Notes: generated by a model from the sequence alone, not told the origin. Positions 26,501 through 33,623 are shown, numbered from the stretch's first letter. The stretch: 64,000 nt of DNA from Rubrobacter tropicus (GCF_011492945.1 NZ_CP045120.1:141329-205328); one strand, 5' to 3'. Translations and numbers: made by a program.

Positions 26501-27330
26501 GCCTGCTCTGGAGGCTAGAGCACGCCTCGACCCTCCCGGCCGCCGACGAGCCCTCGCGCCACTACCCCGACGCCGCCGGCGAGCTCACCGAGCTCTCCAA
26601 CTTCACGCCGGCGACGCTCAAGGTGCTGGAGATCGCCATGAGCCACGCCGAGAACGGCGAGAAGGTCCTGATCGGCAGCGACCTCGTCCGGACCGGACTC
26701 TTCCTCTCCGAGCGGTTGCAGGAGAAGGGCGTCAACTCCGTCCACATAACGGAGGAGCGCGCCGGCAAGGTCGGCACCAAAAACCCCCGAAAGCGCGCCC
26801 GCGAGGTGGAGGCCTTCGCCAGGGGCAAGGCCCAGGTCCTTTGCGCGGGAGTCGGAGCCATGAAGCTCGGCCACGACCTCCACGCGGCCTCGACCGTGAT
26901 AGTGCTGGGCCTCCCCTACAGCTTCATGGCCCTCGACCAGTTCCTCGCCCGCGTACACCGCCTGAGCTCCCCGAAGCCCGTCTCCGTCTACGTCGTGATC
27001 CCCAACGGCTCCCTGGCCGTGGACAAGTGGGAGCTCTTGAAGGACAAGGGCGGGGCCTCCGACCTGGCGTTCGACGGGGAGCTGAGCGTCCAGCCCGAGG
27101 AGGCCATCGACTGGAACGAGGTCCTGCGCAACATGAAGGCGAGGGGCATCCAGGCCGCCGGCAACGAGGTCCCCGAATCGGAGGTCGAGGCCGCCTGGCG
27201 CGAGGTCGCGCCCCTGCGACCGGCGATGCCTCCGCGCCGCATCCGGCAGCGCCCACCCGGCTCCTCCGGCCTGCTCCCGGGTCCCCAGCCGGTCTACGGC
27301 CAGCCCTCGCTCTTCGACCTCTCCGCCTGA
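23521..27330 (+). CDS. Adenine-N6 methyltransferase fused to SNF2-type helicase
   Basis: 1,269 aa, GTG start after GAAGGAGG. Residues ~75-260 form an N6-adenine methyltransferase: FSPPEAA, SAM motif DPTAGAGALL (108-117) and catalytic NPPF (181-184). Residues ~570-1,180 form an SNF2-like helicase: EQGLGKT (591-597), DEIS (817-820), GATGTPLSN and the arginine-finger motif ARVHR (about 1,143-1,147). A Cys/His-rich insert (747-789) sits between helicase motifs I and II and probably binds zinc. The C-terminus QPSLFDLSA looks like a clamp-binding tail. Similar methylase-helicases (such as DarB of phage P1) protect mobile DNA from restriction. No nuclease domain is visible, so an anti-restriction or DNA-marking role is more likely than restriction. 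Confidence 0.85.
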   Translation: MTQTTPDPNLFPATPTDAPGVPVSGPREDAENGAANGSVNGSPQKRGSLVGGALTEEALASSRRVLHKSRGNKNATIGLQQWFSPPEAANLIAGVMSDRWDTPGAVLDPTAGAGALLEPYPAGKRFGIEIDADHVPDTGTAEPAQDGLDGRVSYRGIGGDAQRVIPMLRAAGVRFPAIVLNPPFGLDWRDAVHAGGRAEKQINSTALAYLWALDLLKQFGQGAMICGTDRLAKEVLSRPEGRGVYAVVDVEGPLFPGVALPTSIAFFVRPDDLSDGISVLPRRGETGLPAVPPAHFTARRESLPGLADSVTAARDARANYVSTHARLDELVDGFRAVEREHGRRLKAARSKKAAQDFDLDLRGSKVSVGLSAYTQLALSNVTRLREVQLLANNHVSYFSQNKRGWRQLQTLEADGLVSISPALRGAATKAVEEAEALSTPLFPLKKQMRLGWLADLDRIACTSGDPKYGFVAGESYELSTRSKVASETQERVVENRRGEHELRRFTTERKLLEVRVGSHTFDEGNENIQFLTDHFDFPDPGCVASRFPELVSDRRALLRHIERKNNFEFKLFQIDHLSRLLVRGRGLLAHEQGLGKTLMLMALAEALRYLGAAPYSLFVSPQDLGAQWARESKRFFNRRLEVIRTPGEARRVADRVEAGEAGWWWTYFEALSIVGRKKELLPHTPLRPAEDLQRRLLTYKRAKKSRAAITASEVRTLTAQAENTGPDPYDDYLPKAIPHGPSTRDACPECGADTAAGWTGEVCHAPKRCVTHDSGRCPEDGIGCVFRGCGYVHRSVYVKSAYSHITTAFEDGVTCVDEISEIRGEDSLRSKSVRALGRGPHKFGATGTPLSNFLADSYYPIGWSLGFGTPQFPYDHARGRSKFESDFCTIEHMHGREEDDEENVKKSRKILPQITNVSQFWRLAQPSISRCRKEQTGEPLVERTYYPIRVPMGVAQQEMHAYWMDNFPEYFRWKDPHHAFVKKGLVEKYAATLGLLWRLEHASTLPAADEPSRHYPDAAGELTELSNFTPATLKVLEIAMSHAENGEKVLIGSDLVRTGLFLSERLQEKGVNSVHITEERAGKVGTKNPRKRAREVEAFARGKAQVLCAGVGAMKLGHDLHAASTVIVLGLPYSFMALDQFLARVHRLSSPKPVSVYVVIPNGSLAVDKWELLKDKGGASDLAFDGELSVQPEEAIDWNEVLRNMKARGIQAAGNEVPESEVEAAWREVAPLRPAMPPRRIRQRPPGSSGLLPGPQPVYGQPSLFDLSA

Positions 27331-27339
27331 CGACGAATA

Positions 27340-27385
27340 GCCCCGGACGCCTACGCCCTGCGGGGCGTCCGGGGCCCCGGACGCC
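27340..27385 (+). terminator. Three-arm palindromic element
   Basis: GCCCCGGACGCC (27340-27351) can pair with GGCGTCCGGGGC (27364-27375). The latter also forms a perfect 22-bp palindrome with the following CCCCGGACGCC (27364-27385). Only one hairpin can form at a time. It lies 10 nt after the stop of the methyltransferase-helicase. Confidence 0.6.
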
Positions 27386-27415
27386 GGCAAGTCCGCCGAC
27401 CAAAGGAGCACCTCG

Positions 27416-27673
27416 ATGACAGACGTCTACCTCAGCGAGCCCGACCTCGCCCGCCCCGACGACTACCGCTACGTCGCGAACTGCGCCCCCCAGAACCTCA
27501 AGAGCCTGATCGTGATCGAGGGCGGAAGCGACCACAACCCCGAGGAAGCCCTCGACCGGCTCTACGAGGGCCTCCGCGAACTCGGCCTCGTCTCCTCCTA
27601 CGACGAGATGAAAGTCCAGGACGATGCGGGGCTGCTCGAAACCTCACCCGCCGCGGGAACCGACGGGGCGTGA
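27416..27673 (+). CDS. Hypothetical protein, 85 aa
   Basis: ATG start after AAAGGAG. Small acidic protein with a central strand (SLIVIEGG) and a helix (EEALDRLYEGLRELG), again faintly HicB-like. Overlaps the next gene by GTGA. Confidence 0.6.
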   Translation: MTDVYLSEPDLARPDDYRYVANCAPQNLKSLIVIEGGSDHNPEEALDRLYEGLRELGLVSSYDEMKVQDDAGLLETSPAAGTDGA

Positions 27674-28092
27674 GCCGCCACGACGCCGGCCCGGCCGAAC
27701 ACCGCACCGTCAAGGCCGCCAGGCGTCTGCCCCGCAGCCCCGTCCCGGCCTACGAGGACCGGGAGGCGATGGTCCTCGGCCCGCTCGCGGTGCTGCCCGA
27801 GCCGCCCGACAACGCCGCCCGCGGGGAGCCCCACGGCTGGGCCGTCCTGCACGTCTCGACCGGCCGCGCGTTGGGACCGACGCTCCCGGACCGCGAGGCC
27901 GCCATCGAGGCCGCCCGGCTGCTGGCGAACGAGGACTGGGCCTTCGCCCACCCGGCCTACGCCGCCGCCGCGCTCGCCGAGAAGGTGCGCTCCGTCGTGC
28001 GCGAGGTTCTCGACCGCGACCGCAGAGAGGAGGAGGCCGGTGCAAACCAACCCGACCGCGCAGAGGCTCTTCGTCCCGGACGGGCTGCGTGA
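27670..28092 (+). CDS. Hypothetical protein, 140 aa
   Basis: GTG inside the previous stop. Soluble, Ala/Arg/Glu-rich; its end overlaps the following PP-loop gene by 53 nt in a different frame, so the two are probably translated together. No family recognised. Confidence 0.6.
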   Translation: MSRHDAGPAEHRTVKAARRLPRSPVPAYEDREAMVLGPLAVLPEPPDNAARGEPHGWAVLHVSTGRALGPTLPDREAAIEAARLLANEDWAFAHPAYAAAALAEKVRSVVREVLDRDRREEEAGANQPDRAEALRPGRAA

Positions 28093-28990
28093 GCCCGAAC
28101 CCATAACCGTGCTCTCCCACGGCAAGGGCCAGCAGTCCACGGCCCTGGGCTACATGCTCCACTACGAGCCGTGGGTCAGGGAGCGCTTCGCCCCGGGACG
28201 CCTCCTCACGATCTCGGCCGATACGGGCTCGGAACACAAAGAGACGCGCGAGCACGTCCGCTACCTGGAGGCGTTCTACACATCGGTGGGTGAGCACTGG
28301 GAACACGTCACCGCAGATAAGGGCTATCACACGGAGAAGTGGCGGTCCCTGGAGCACTTCTACTCCTCGGGCGAGCGCCGCCGCATAGGCAGCAAATCCT
28401 TCAAGCGCTCCTGCACCTGGCAGCTCAAGCTGTCCCCGTTCTACAAACGGCTCGAAGCCCTGCTCGCCGAGGAGTACGGCGTCTCCCACGGCCGCAAGAG
28501 GGGCCTCTACGAGTACGTCGCCATGACGGGGAGGCGCATCCGGGTCCTGATCGGCTTCAGCGCCGAGGAGGCAGAGCGCCGCATAGACCCCGACGAGAAG
28601 GTCAGGCCCTTCATCCGCAACTGCGTCGAGCGGGTCTACCCCCTCGACGAGCTCGGCATGACCCGCGAGGACTGCCGGGAGTACATCCGCTCGAAGGGCC
28701 ACCCCGCCGTGGCCCCAAGCCTCTGCAAGTTCTGCCCGTTCAAGACCCCCTTCGACGTCTACTACCAGAGCGTCTTCGAGCCGGAGGACTACGAGCGCTG
28801 GGTCGAGATGGAGGCCGACAAACTCTTCGACTGGAAGGACGAGTTGCCCCAGGAGAAAAACCACGGCGTCTTCCCCGGAAAGGTTCTGCCCCAAGTCCTG
28901 GATGAGGCCCGGGACGAGTTCGGCGCGATGACCGCCGCCAAGATGCACGAGCGGCGCATGTCCGGGCACGGGGTCGCCTCAAGATTCTGA
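28040..28990 (+). CDS. PP-loop ATPase, phage/plasmid PAPS-reductase-like
   Basis: 316 aa, GTG after GAGGAGG. PP-loop SHGKGQQST (26-34) after a beta strand, then ISADTGSEH, the typical second strand/helix motif. Cysteines in RSCTWQLK and LCKFCPF are arranged as in phage PAPS-reductase-like proteins that may hold an iron-sulfur cluster or zinc. It probably activates a substrate with ATP, perhaps a nucleobase or DNA phosphate. It is only distantly similar to the protein at 8,718. Confidence 0.8.
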   Translation: MQTNPTAQRLFVPDGLREPEPITVLSHGKGQQSTALGYMLHYEPWVRERFAPGRLLTISADTGSEHKETREHVRYLEAFYTSVGEHWEHVTADKGYHTEKWRSLEHFYSSGERRRIGSKSFKRSCTWQLKLSPFYKRLEALLAEEYGVSHGRKRGLYEYVAMTGRRIRVLIGFSAEEAERRIDPDEKVRPFIRNCVERVYPLDELGMTREDCREYIRSKGHPAVAPSLCKFCPFKTPFDVYYQSVFEPEDYERWVEMEADKLFDWKDELPQEKNHGVFPGKVLPQVLDEARDEFGAMTAAKMHERRMSGHGVASRF

Positions 28991-28995
28991 AGGCT

Positions 28996-29027
28996 CCCCC
29001 GCGCCCGACTCCTATGGCCCGTGGGGG
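28996..29027 (+). terminator. GC hairpin after the PP-loop gene
   Basis: CCCCCGCG (28996-29003) pairs with CGTGGGGG (29020-29027), including one G-T pair. It starts 6 nt after the stop. Confidence 0.45.
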
Positions 29028-29073
29028 GTCTGATCGGCCCTGTCGTCCCCTCTCACCGTTCGAGGAGGCACCA

Positions 29074-29358
29074 TTGCCCGCGAAGAGCACTCCCGGCCGT
29101 GGGAAGGTCACGGTCCTTCCCACAGTCCATCCGACGCCTCCCCCACCGCCGCGGAAGACGGAGCCGAAGCCCGTCTACCGCTGCAACAGCGGCGAGAAGT
29201 GTCCCGCCTACGCCCAATTCGGCGAGGCGGAGAAGATCCGGACCTCGAAGGGCCTAAAGGGCTACTGCGACCGCTGCCTCAGCCGCCGCGGCGAGAGGGC
29301 CACGAAAGACCTCGAAGCCCGCCGCGTGGGCGGAGCCCCACGCCACCCAAGCGCCTGA
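29074..29358 (+). CDS. Small zinc-binding-like protein, 94 aa
   Basis: TTG start after CGAGGAGG. A proline-rich N-terminus is followed by CNSGEKCPAY and YCDRCLS, a likely four-Cys zinc site. Ends basic. Lies just before the primase-like gene, so a nucleic-acid role is possible. Confidence 0.6.
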   Translation: MPAKSTPGRGKVTVLPTVHPTPPPPPRKTEPKPVYRCNSGEKCPAYAQFGEAEKIRTSKGLKGYCDRCLSRRGERATKDLEARRVGGAPRHPSA

Positions 29359-29402
29359 CCGCCGCCCCCACATCAAACGCCCCGCAGGAGGTAGCCCGAG
29401 CC

Positions 29403-30416
29403 ATGCAAGCCCTCTCAGCCAACGACGCGGCCGTCCTCTGGCGCGCCCTCTTCGGGGATCAGTGCGGCCTGCTCGGCGTCCACTCAGCGCTCAGGCCGGC
29501 GCCCGGCTCGAAGCGCCTCTCGCGCCACCGCTCCCGCTTCTTCGACTATCCAAGCCGCGCCCGCGCCGCCGCCGAGTGGTGCCTCGGCAACTCCGCGGAC
29601 GGCCTGGAGGCGTACTTCTGCGCCCATCTTCTCCTCGCCAAACGTCGCGTGAAGGCCAACGCCGCCCCCGTCCTCGCCCTCTGGGCCGACGCCGACGGCG
29701 CGGCGCTCGGTCCGGACTCGCCCGAGCCGACCGCCATCGTCGAGTCCTCCCCCGGACACGCGCACCTCTTCTGGCGCCTGACTCGCCCGATATCGCCGCT
29801 GCGCGCGGAGGAGCTCAACCGCAGGCTCCTCCTTGCCGTCGGCGCCGACTGCTCCGGCTGGGACCTCTCCCAGCTCCTACGGCCGCCGGGGACCCGCAAC
29901 CGCAAGTACGAGGACGCCCCCACGGTCAACCTGCTGGAGTTGGATCCCGGCGTCGCCTACCATCCGCGGGAGCTCGACATCGCGCTCCCCAGCGAAGCTC
30001 CGCCCGTACCGTTCCCACAGTCTTGGGCCCGAGACCTCTCCACGGAGACAACCGGGGACGTCGATCTCAGCAACCTCTCGCCGCGGATGCGCGGACTGAT
30101 CGCCCACGGCAACGCCGCCTCCGGGAGGCCCTACGAGACACGCTCGGAGGCGGACTTTGCCGTCGCCATAGCGATGTTCGGCGCCGGCTACGACGAGGCG
30201 GACGTCCGCGCCGTCCTCACCGATCCGGCCAACGGGATCTCCGAGCGCTACTTCGAGAGGGGGCGATACGGCGCACAGTACCTCACCACAACCATAGACA
30301 ACGCCCGCGAGCGCGCGCTCCCAAGGGAGGCGCTCGCTGGCTACGGCCGGGGCGCCCGGGGTGTGGACCGCAGCGCCCGCAAAGCCCCGGCTGTGTCCGC
30401 ACGCAAAGCCAGCTAA
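29403..30416 (+). CDS. RepB-type DNA primase-like protein
   Basis: 337 aa, ATG with AGGAGG upstream. Residues ~95-175 carry WADADGAAL, SSPGHAHLFWRL and LLRPPGTRNRK, the D-x-D...S-G-x-H-x-hW...R-x-PGT-N-x-K signature of RepB-like/archaeo-eukaryotic-type plasmid primases. It probably primes plasmid DNA synthesis or is a derivative of such an enzyme. The C-terminal ~100 residues are helical. No helicase domain is fused. Confidence 0.75.
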   Translation: MQALSANDAAVLWRALFGDQCGLLGVHSALRPAPGSKRLSRHRSRFFDYPSRARAAAEWCLGNSADGLEAYFCAHLLLAKRRVKANAAPVLALWADADGAALGPDSPEPTAIVESSPGHAHLFWRLTRPISPLRAEELNRRLLLAVGADCSGWDLSQLLRPPGTRNRKYEDAPTVNLLELDPGVAYHPRELDIALPSEAPPVPFPQSWARDLSTETTGDVDLSNLSPRMRGLIAHGNAASGRPYETRSEADFAVAIAMFGAGYDEADVRAVLTDPANGISERYFERGRYGAQYLTTTIDNARERALPREALAGYGRGARGVDRSARKAPAVSARKAS

Positions 30417-30422
30417 CATGCT

Positions 30423-30439
30423 TCCCGGGTAACCCGGGA
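30423..30439 (+). terminator. Short perfect hairpin after the primase gene
   Basis: TCCCGGG (30423-30429) and CCCGGGA (30433-30439) with a 3-nt loop, starting 7 nt after the stop and ending 23 nt before the next TTG. Confidence 0.5.
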
Positions 30440-30462
30440 CACGACAAGGAGGTTTCCCTCCC

Positions 30463-31569
30463 TTGCGCACCGACCGCCCGATGATTCGTCCGGGCTTCTT
30501 GCCCCCCTTCGTGCTCCAGAGCGTCGCCGAGCGCGGGACGCCGGCCCAGCGCGAGCGGGCCGAGCGCGCCCTCTCCCAGGACGCCGCCTTCCGCACGGGG
30601 CGGCGCATGACGCGCACGCGCACGACCCCCCACGCCGCCGAAAACCTGCTCCCCCCGGGCGTTTCCGGCAACGTCGCCCGGGACCTCGAGCGCCGCGTCC
30701 ACGACGCCCGGAAACTCGAGGAGTTGCCGGGGGACCTCGTCCGCTCCGAGGGCGACAATCCCACCGGGGACGCCGCCGCCGACGAGGCCTACGCGGGCAC
30801 CGGCGCCGCCTACGACCTGTTCTTCGACATCTACTCCCGAGGCTCCTACGACGGCGCCAACTCCCCCATCGTGTCGAGCGTCCACTACGGCCGCGACTAC
30901 GCCAACGCCTTCTGGAACGGCGAGCAACTCGCCTTCGGGGACGGCGACGGCGAGCTCTTCAACCGCTTCACCGTGGCCCCCGACGTGATCGCCCACGAGT
31001 TCTCCCACGGCGTCGTCCAGTACAGCCCCAACCTCTCCTACGAGGGCCAAAGCGGGGCGCTCAACGAGTCCCTGTGCGACGTCTTCGGCGTGCTGACAAG
31101 GCAGCGCTCCGCCTCCGTGGAGACCCCGACCGAAAGGGACTGGCTCGTCGGCGCGGGCCTCTTCACCGACGCGGTCGAGGGACGCGCGCTCCGCTCCATG
31201 TCCGATCCCGGCTCGGCCTTCTCGGACCCCGTCCTGGGCGAAGATCCCCAGGTCGGCCGCATGGAAGACTACGTCGAGACCGAGGAGGACAACAGTGGCG
31301 TCCACATCCACTCCGGCATCCCCAACCGGGCCTTTTACCTGGCGGCGACAGCCATCGGGGGCCCCGCGTGGGAGAAGCCGGGCCGTATCTGGTACGCGGC
31401 CATGACCGACCCCGCGCTTACCCCCGACGCGGACTTCCGGCTCTTCGCCGGCATCACCACCCGCGCCGCGAGGCTGCTCTTCGGCCAAAGCTCCGCCGAG
31501 CACGACGCCGTTGCGGAGGCCTTCCGGGCGGTCGGGCTCGCCGCCGAGGACGCCGCCGGCCCCGCGTAG
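30463..31569 (+). CDS. Protealysin-like M4 metalloprotease
   Basis: 368 aa, TTG start after AAGGAGG. HEFSH (178-182), ALNES with E202 as third zinc ligand, and the distal VHIHSGIPNRAFY motif define a thermolysin-family peptidase. The short N-terminal region without a signal peptide (PGFLPPFVL near the start) fits the protealysin subgroup, which has a small propeptide and may act inside the cell or leave by unknown routes. The next gene encodes an emfourin-like inhibitor. A role against host or competitor proteins is speculative. Confidence 0.9.
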   Translation: MRTDRPMIRPGFLPPFVLQSVAERGTPAQRERAERALSQDAAFRTGRRMTRTRTTPHAAENLLPPGVSGNVARDLERRVHDARKLEELPGDLVRSEGDNPTGDAAADEAYAGTGAAYDLFFDIYSRGSYDGANSPIVSSVHYGRDYANAFWNGEQLAFGDGDGELFNRFTVAPDVIAHEFSHGVVQYSPNLSYEGQSGALNESLCDVFGVLTRQRSASVETPTERDWLVGAGLFTDAVEGRALRSMSDPGSAFSDPVLGEDPQVGRMEDYVETEEDNSGVHIHSGIPNRAFYLAATAIGGPAWEKPGRIWYAAMTDPALTPDADFRLFAGITTRAARLLFGQSSAEHDAVAEAFRAVGLAAEDAAGPA

Positions 31570-31589
31570 CGTCTAGAATGGTTCCCGCC

Positions 31590-31928
31590 ATGCGCGTGAC
31601 CATCAAGACCGAGGGCGGGACGGCCCACTTTCCCGGGCTCGCCCGCCCCGTGCGGATAGACACCGAGGACCTCCCGCCCGGCGAGGCGCGCGAGCTCGAA
31701 GAGAGTCTGCGGGACGCCGGGCTACTCGGCGAGAATCCTAACGATCGACGGGACGCCGGCGCACCCGCCAGGAACGTACGCGACGCCAGGCGCCACACGA
31801 TCACCGTCGAGCGGGACGACGTGCGGCGCACCACCACGGTCAGCGACCCCGTATCCAGCCCGGAGATGAGCTCGCTGATCTCGCTCCTGGAGCGCCACCG
31901 CCGCCGCGTTCTGGCCGGGCTCCGCTAG
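31590..31928 (+). CDS. Emfourin-like protease inhibitor partner
   Basis: 112 aa from ATG 31590; an in-frame ATG 31578 is possible. No good Shine-Dalgarno is visible, but TAGAAT just upstream could be a -10 box. The start MRVTIKTEGG, the RIDTEDLPPGEARELEE stretch and the late TITVERDD strand match emfourin proteins, which are encoded next to protealysin-like proteases and inhibit them. Genomic pairing with the M4 protease supports the call. Confidence 0.75.
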   Translation: MRVTIKTEGGTAHFPGLARPVRIDTEDLPPGEARELEESLRDAGLLGENPNDRRDAGAPARNVRDARRHTITVERDDVRRTTTVSDPVSSPEMSSLISLLERHRRRVLAGLR

Positions 31929-31934
31929 CGCCCG

Positions 31935-31952
31935 AGGCCGTCTTCACGGCCT
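31935..31952 (+). terminator. Hairpin after the emfourin-like gene
   Basis: AGGCCGT (31935-31941), loop CTTC, ACGGCCT (31946-31952). Starts 7 nt after the stop codon. Confidence 0.55.
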
Positions 31953-31982
31953 ACCCCCCGCTCGACGGCCTCGTAGCGACCG

Positions 31983-32012
31983 TTGCGCTGCCGCCGAACC
32001 TGCCGGTATAAT
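31983..32012 (+). promoter_or_regulatory. Sigma-70-type promoter
   Basis: TTGCGC (31983-31988), an 18-nt spacer and a perfect TATAAT (32007-32012). It is the clearest promoter in the window and points toward the docking-protein, nuclease and nrdJ genes, leaving a ~300-nt leader. Confidence 0.6.
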
Positions 32013-32031
32013 TCCCCTCGTCCGACAACAA

Positions 32032-32152
32032 TCGGTGAAGCACTCCGGAACCAGGCCTGTGACGGGGCCCCGGAGCGAAACCGAGGAAGGTCGGGCGGTT
32101 AGACGAACACAACGAGACGGGAGCCCAGACCCCTTGCTGGCCTCGGTTAGAC
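32032..32152 (+). promoter_or_regulatory. Structured 5' leader with mutually exclusive stems (riboswitch- or attenuator-like)
   Basis: Starts 20 nt after the TATAAT. TCGGT (32032-32036)/ACCGA (32080-32084) encloses CTCCGG (32043-32048)/CCGGAG (32070-32075) and an inner GGCC pair. The same ACCGAGG (32080-32086) can instead pair with CCTCGGT (32141-32147). The 9-nt direct repeat CGGTTAGAC occurs at 32096 and 32144. The CGGTGAAG...CTCCGG...CCTGTGAC order loosely resembles a cobalamin riboswitch, which would fit the B12-dependent reductase downstream, but the match is weak. ncRNA identity is unproven. Confidence 0.4.
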
Positions 32153-32318
32153 CGGGCGTGCAGGCACGCTCCGGCATCCTCCGGATACCCTACCGCCGAT
32201 CCCATCCCTGGCGCCCCACGCCGCTACTCCTGCGGGCGCGCGTGTCCGCTCACCTCCCGGCGGGACCGCCGGCGCCGGCGAAGCCCGCTCCAACCCGCGC
32301 AAGGACGGCGTCCGAACG
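32153..32318. other. Rest of the leader region
   Basis: GC-rich sequence between the structured leader and the next start, with no credible gene. Confidence 0.4.
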
Positions 32319-32834
32319 ATGACCACCGCGCCCCCCGCGACCGCCGCGTCTTCGGACCCCCGCCCTCGGGAGCAACACGACCACATGAACGCCGTTGAAA
32401 TACTCGAAGCCGCTCGCGAGGCGGGCCTCAAGCTGGCCCTCAACGGCGACAAGGATGCCGTGATGGCCGGCCCGCCGCACAAGATTACCGCGCGCATCCG
32501 GTCCTCCATCCGCCGCAACAAGGACGAGCTGATGCGCCACCTGCTCTTCCGGGAGGCCGCGGCTTACCTCCAGAAAAAGATCACCGACCGGGGGATGATT
32601 ATGGACGAGGCCGCCGCGACGGCCGCCTGCAACGTTTTCTCCCAAGACCTCGGGGCGTTCGACGACGCATGGCGCACCAAAGATATAGACGCCTTCAAGG
32701 CTTTCCTCAGAGAACGTGTGAGGGACGCGGGGCGTACCCTGGCCGAGCACCAACGGGTCGCGCCGCCCCCCAGATCCTCGGGGGAGTCCCCCGATCATCC
32801 CAACTTACAGCAGACCCTCCCGGAGGCCTCGTGA
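32319..32834 (+). CDS. Protein with TubC-docking-like N-terminal domain, 171 aa
   Basis: ATG 32319; an internal ATG at 32385 begins the conserved part. NAVEILEAAREAGLKLALNG followed by ITARIRSSIRRNKDELMRHL matches the TubC N-terminal docking-domain pattern: two helices with a beta hairpin that help megasynthase subunits dock. Orphan copies are common on plasmids and transposons, where their role is unclear. The remaining ~100 residues are helical. It overlaps the nuclease gene at its stop. Confidence 0.6.
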   Translation: MTTAPPATAASSDPRPREQHDHMNAVEILEAAREAGLKLALNGDKDAVMAGPPHKITARIRSSIRRNKDELMRHLLFREAAAYLQKKITDRGMIMDEAAATAACNVFSQDLGAFDDAWRTKDIDAFKAFLRERVRDAGRTLAEHQRVAPPPRSSGESPDHPNLQQTLPEAS

Positions 32835-33493
32835 TGACTAGTATTTTCGGGCGATCCACTAGGGCGCGCGCCCTCTTGCTCTGGCTCGCGCTGGCCGCGT
32901 GCCTCTCCCTGGCCCCCGGCTGCTCGCCGTCCGCGGGTCGGGACGTCGCCGCCGACGCCCTCGACGCCGTCCGGCAGGCCGCCTCCTCCGGCGGCGCCGA
33001 GGCCGGCGGACGGCCGTCCAGCTCGGAGGAGGTCCGCGTCACCCGCGCGGTCGACGGGGACACCCTCGAGATCTCCCCCGGCGTCGCCGGCCATACAGAC
33101 GTCAGGCTCATCGGCGTGGACGCCCCCGAGTCCGCCATCCCTGGAGAAACGCCCCAGCCCCTCGGCAAAGACGCCGCCGCGTTCACCTCCCGCGCCCTCG
33201 AAGGGCGAACGGTCGTACTGACCTTCGACGAGGAGCTCGTCGATCCCTACGAGCGCTTGCTCGCCTACGCCCGGCTCCCGAAGGCCGACCACACCCACAA
33301 CGAGCGCCTGGTCCGCCTCGGCCTCGCCCAGGTGGCGATCTTCGAGCCCAACGACGCCCTCGCGGACAAGCTCTACGCCGACCAGGACGCCGCCAGGAGC
33401 TCGGACTCCGGCATCTGGTCGCTGCCCGCCCGCCAGCACTGTCAACTCGCCGACCGCGGCAACGGCATCGGGGAAGGTTCGATCGCATGCTGA
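32834..33493 (+). CDS. Secreted thermonuclease-like (SNase) lipoprotein
   Basis: 219 aa; ATG 32834 (or GTG 32831) overlapping the previous stop. A hydrophobic N-terminus with lipobox LAAC (Cys23) predicts lipidation. The SNase fold shows VDGDTLEI, RLIGVDAPE (catalytic R, D and E) and YERLLAYARL (second Arg), so the active site looks intact. It would cut DNA or RNA outside the membrane, perhaps during DNA uptake or transfer or against extracellular DNA. Confidence 0.85.
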   Translation: MTSIFGRSTRARALLLWLALAACLSLAPGCSPSAGRDVAADALDAVRQAASSGGAEAGGRPSSSEEVRVTRAVDGDTLEISPGVAGHTDVRLIGVDAPESAIPGETPQPLGKDAAAFTSRALEGRTVVLTFDEELVDPYERLLAYARLPKADHTHNERLVRLGLAQVAIFEPNDALADKLYADQDAARSSDSGIWSLPARQHCQLADRGNGIGEGSIAC

Positions 33494-33556
33494 CCACAAC
33501 CGCCGCCCGCCGCGACCCGGAACGCCCCGACCGTGACCATCCGCCCCGCCCGGCAC

Positions 33557-33595
33557 GGCGCGGGGCCGTCCCGATAGGCCAAACGGCCCCGCGCC
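33557..33595 (+). terminator. 13-bp GC hairpin upstream of nrdJ
   Basis: Arms 33557-33569 and 33583-33595 pair perfectly, 13-nt loop. Ends 28 nt before the nrdJ start; it could be a terminator or a leader hairpin controlling nrdJ. Confidence 0.6.
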
Positions 33596-33623
33596 GGACC
33601 CGCAGAAAGGGAAGGTGATCCCC

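Noticed and set aside
32035..32322. 95-codon frame in the leader before the docking-domain gene
   Set aside because: Arg/Pro-rich, no ribosome site, and it lies across the structured leader.
33615..33623. GTG 33615 as nrdJ start
   Set aside because: Too close to its Shine-Dalgarno; AAGGTGAT spaces better to TTG 33624, though the difference is only three residues.
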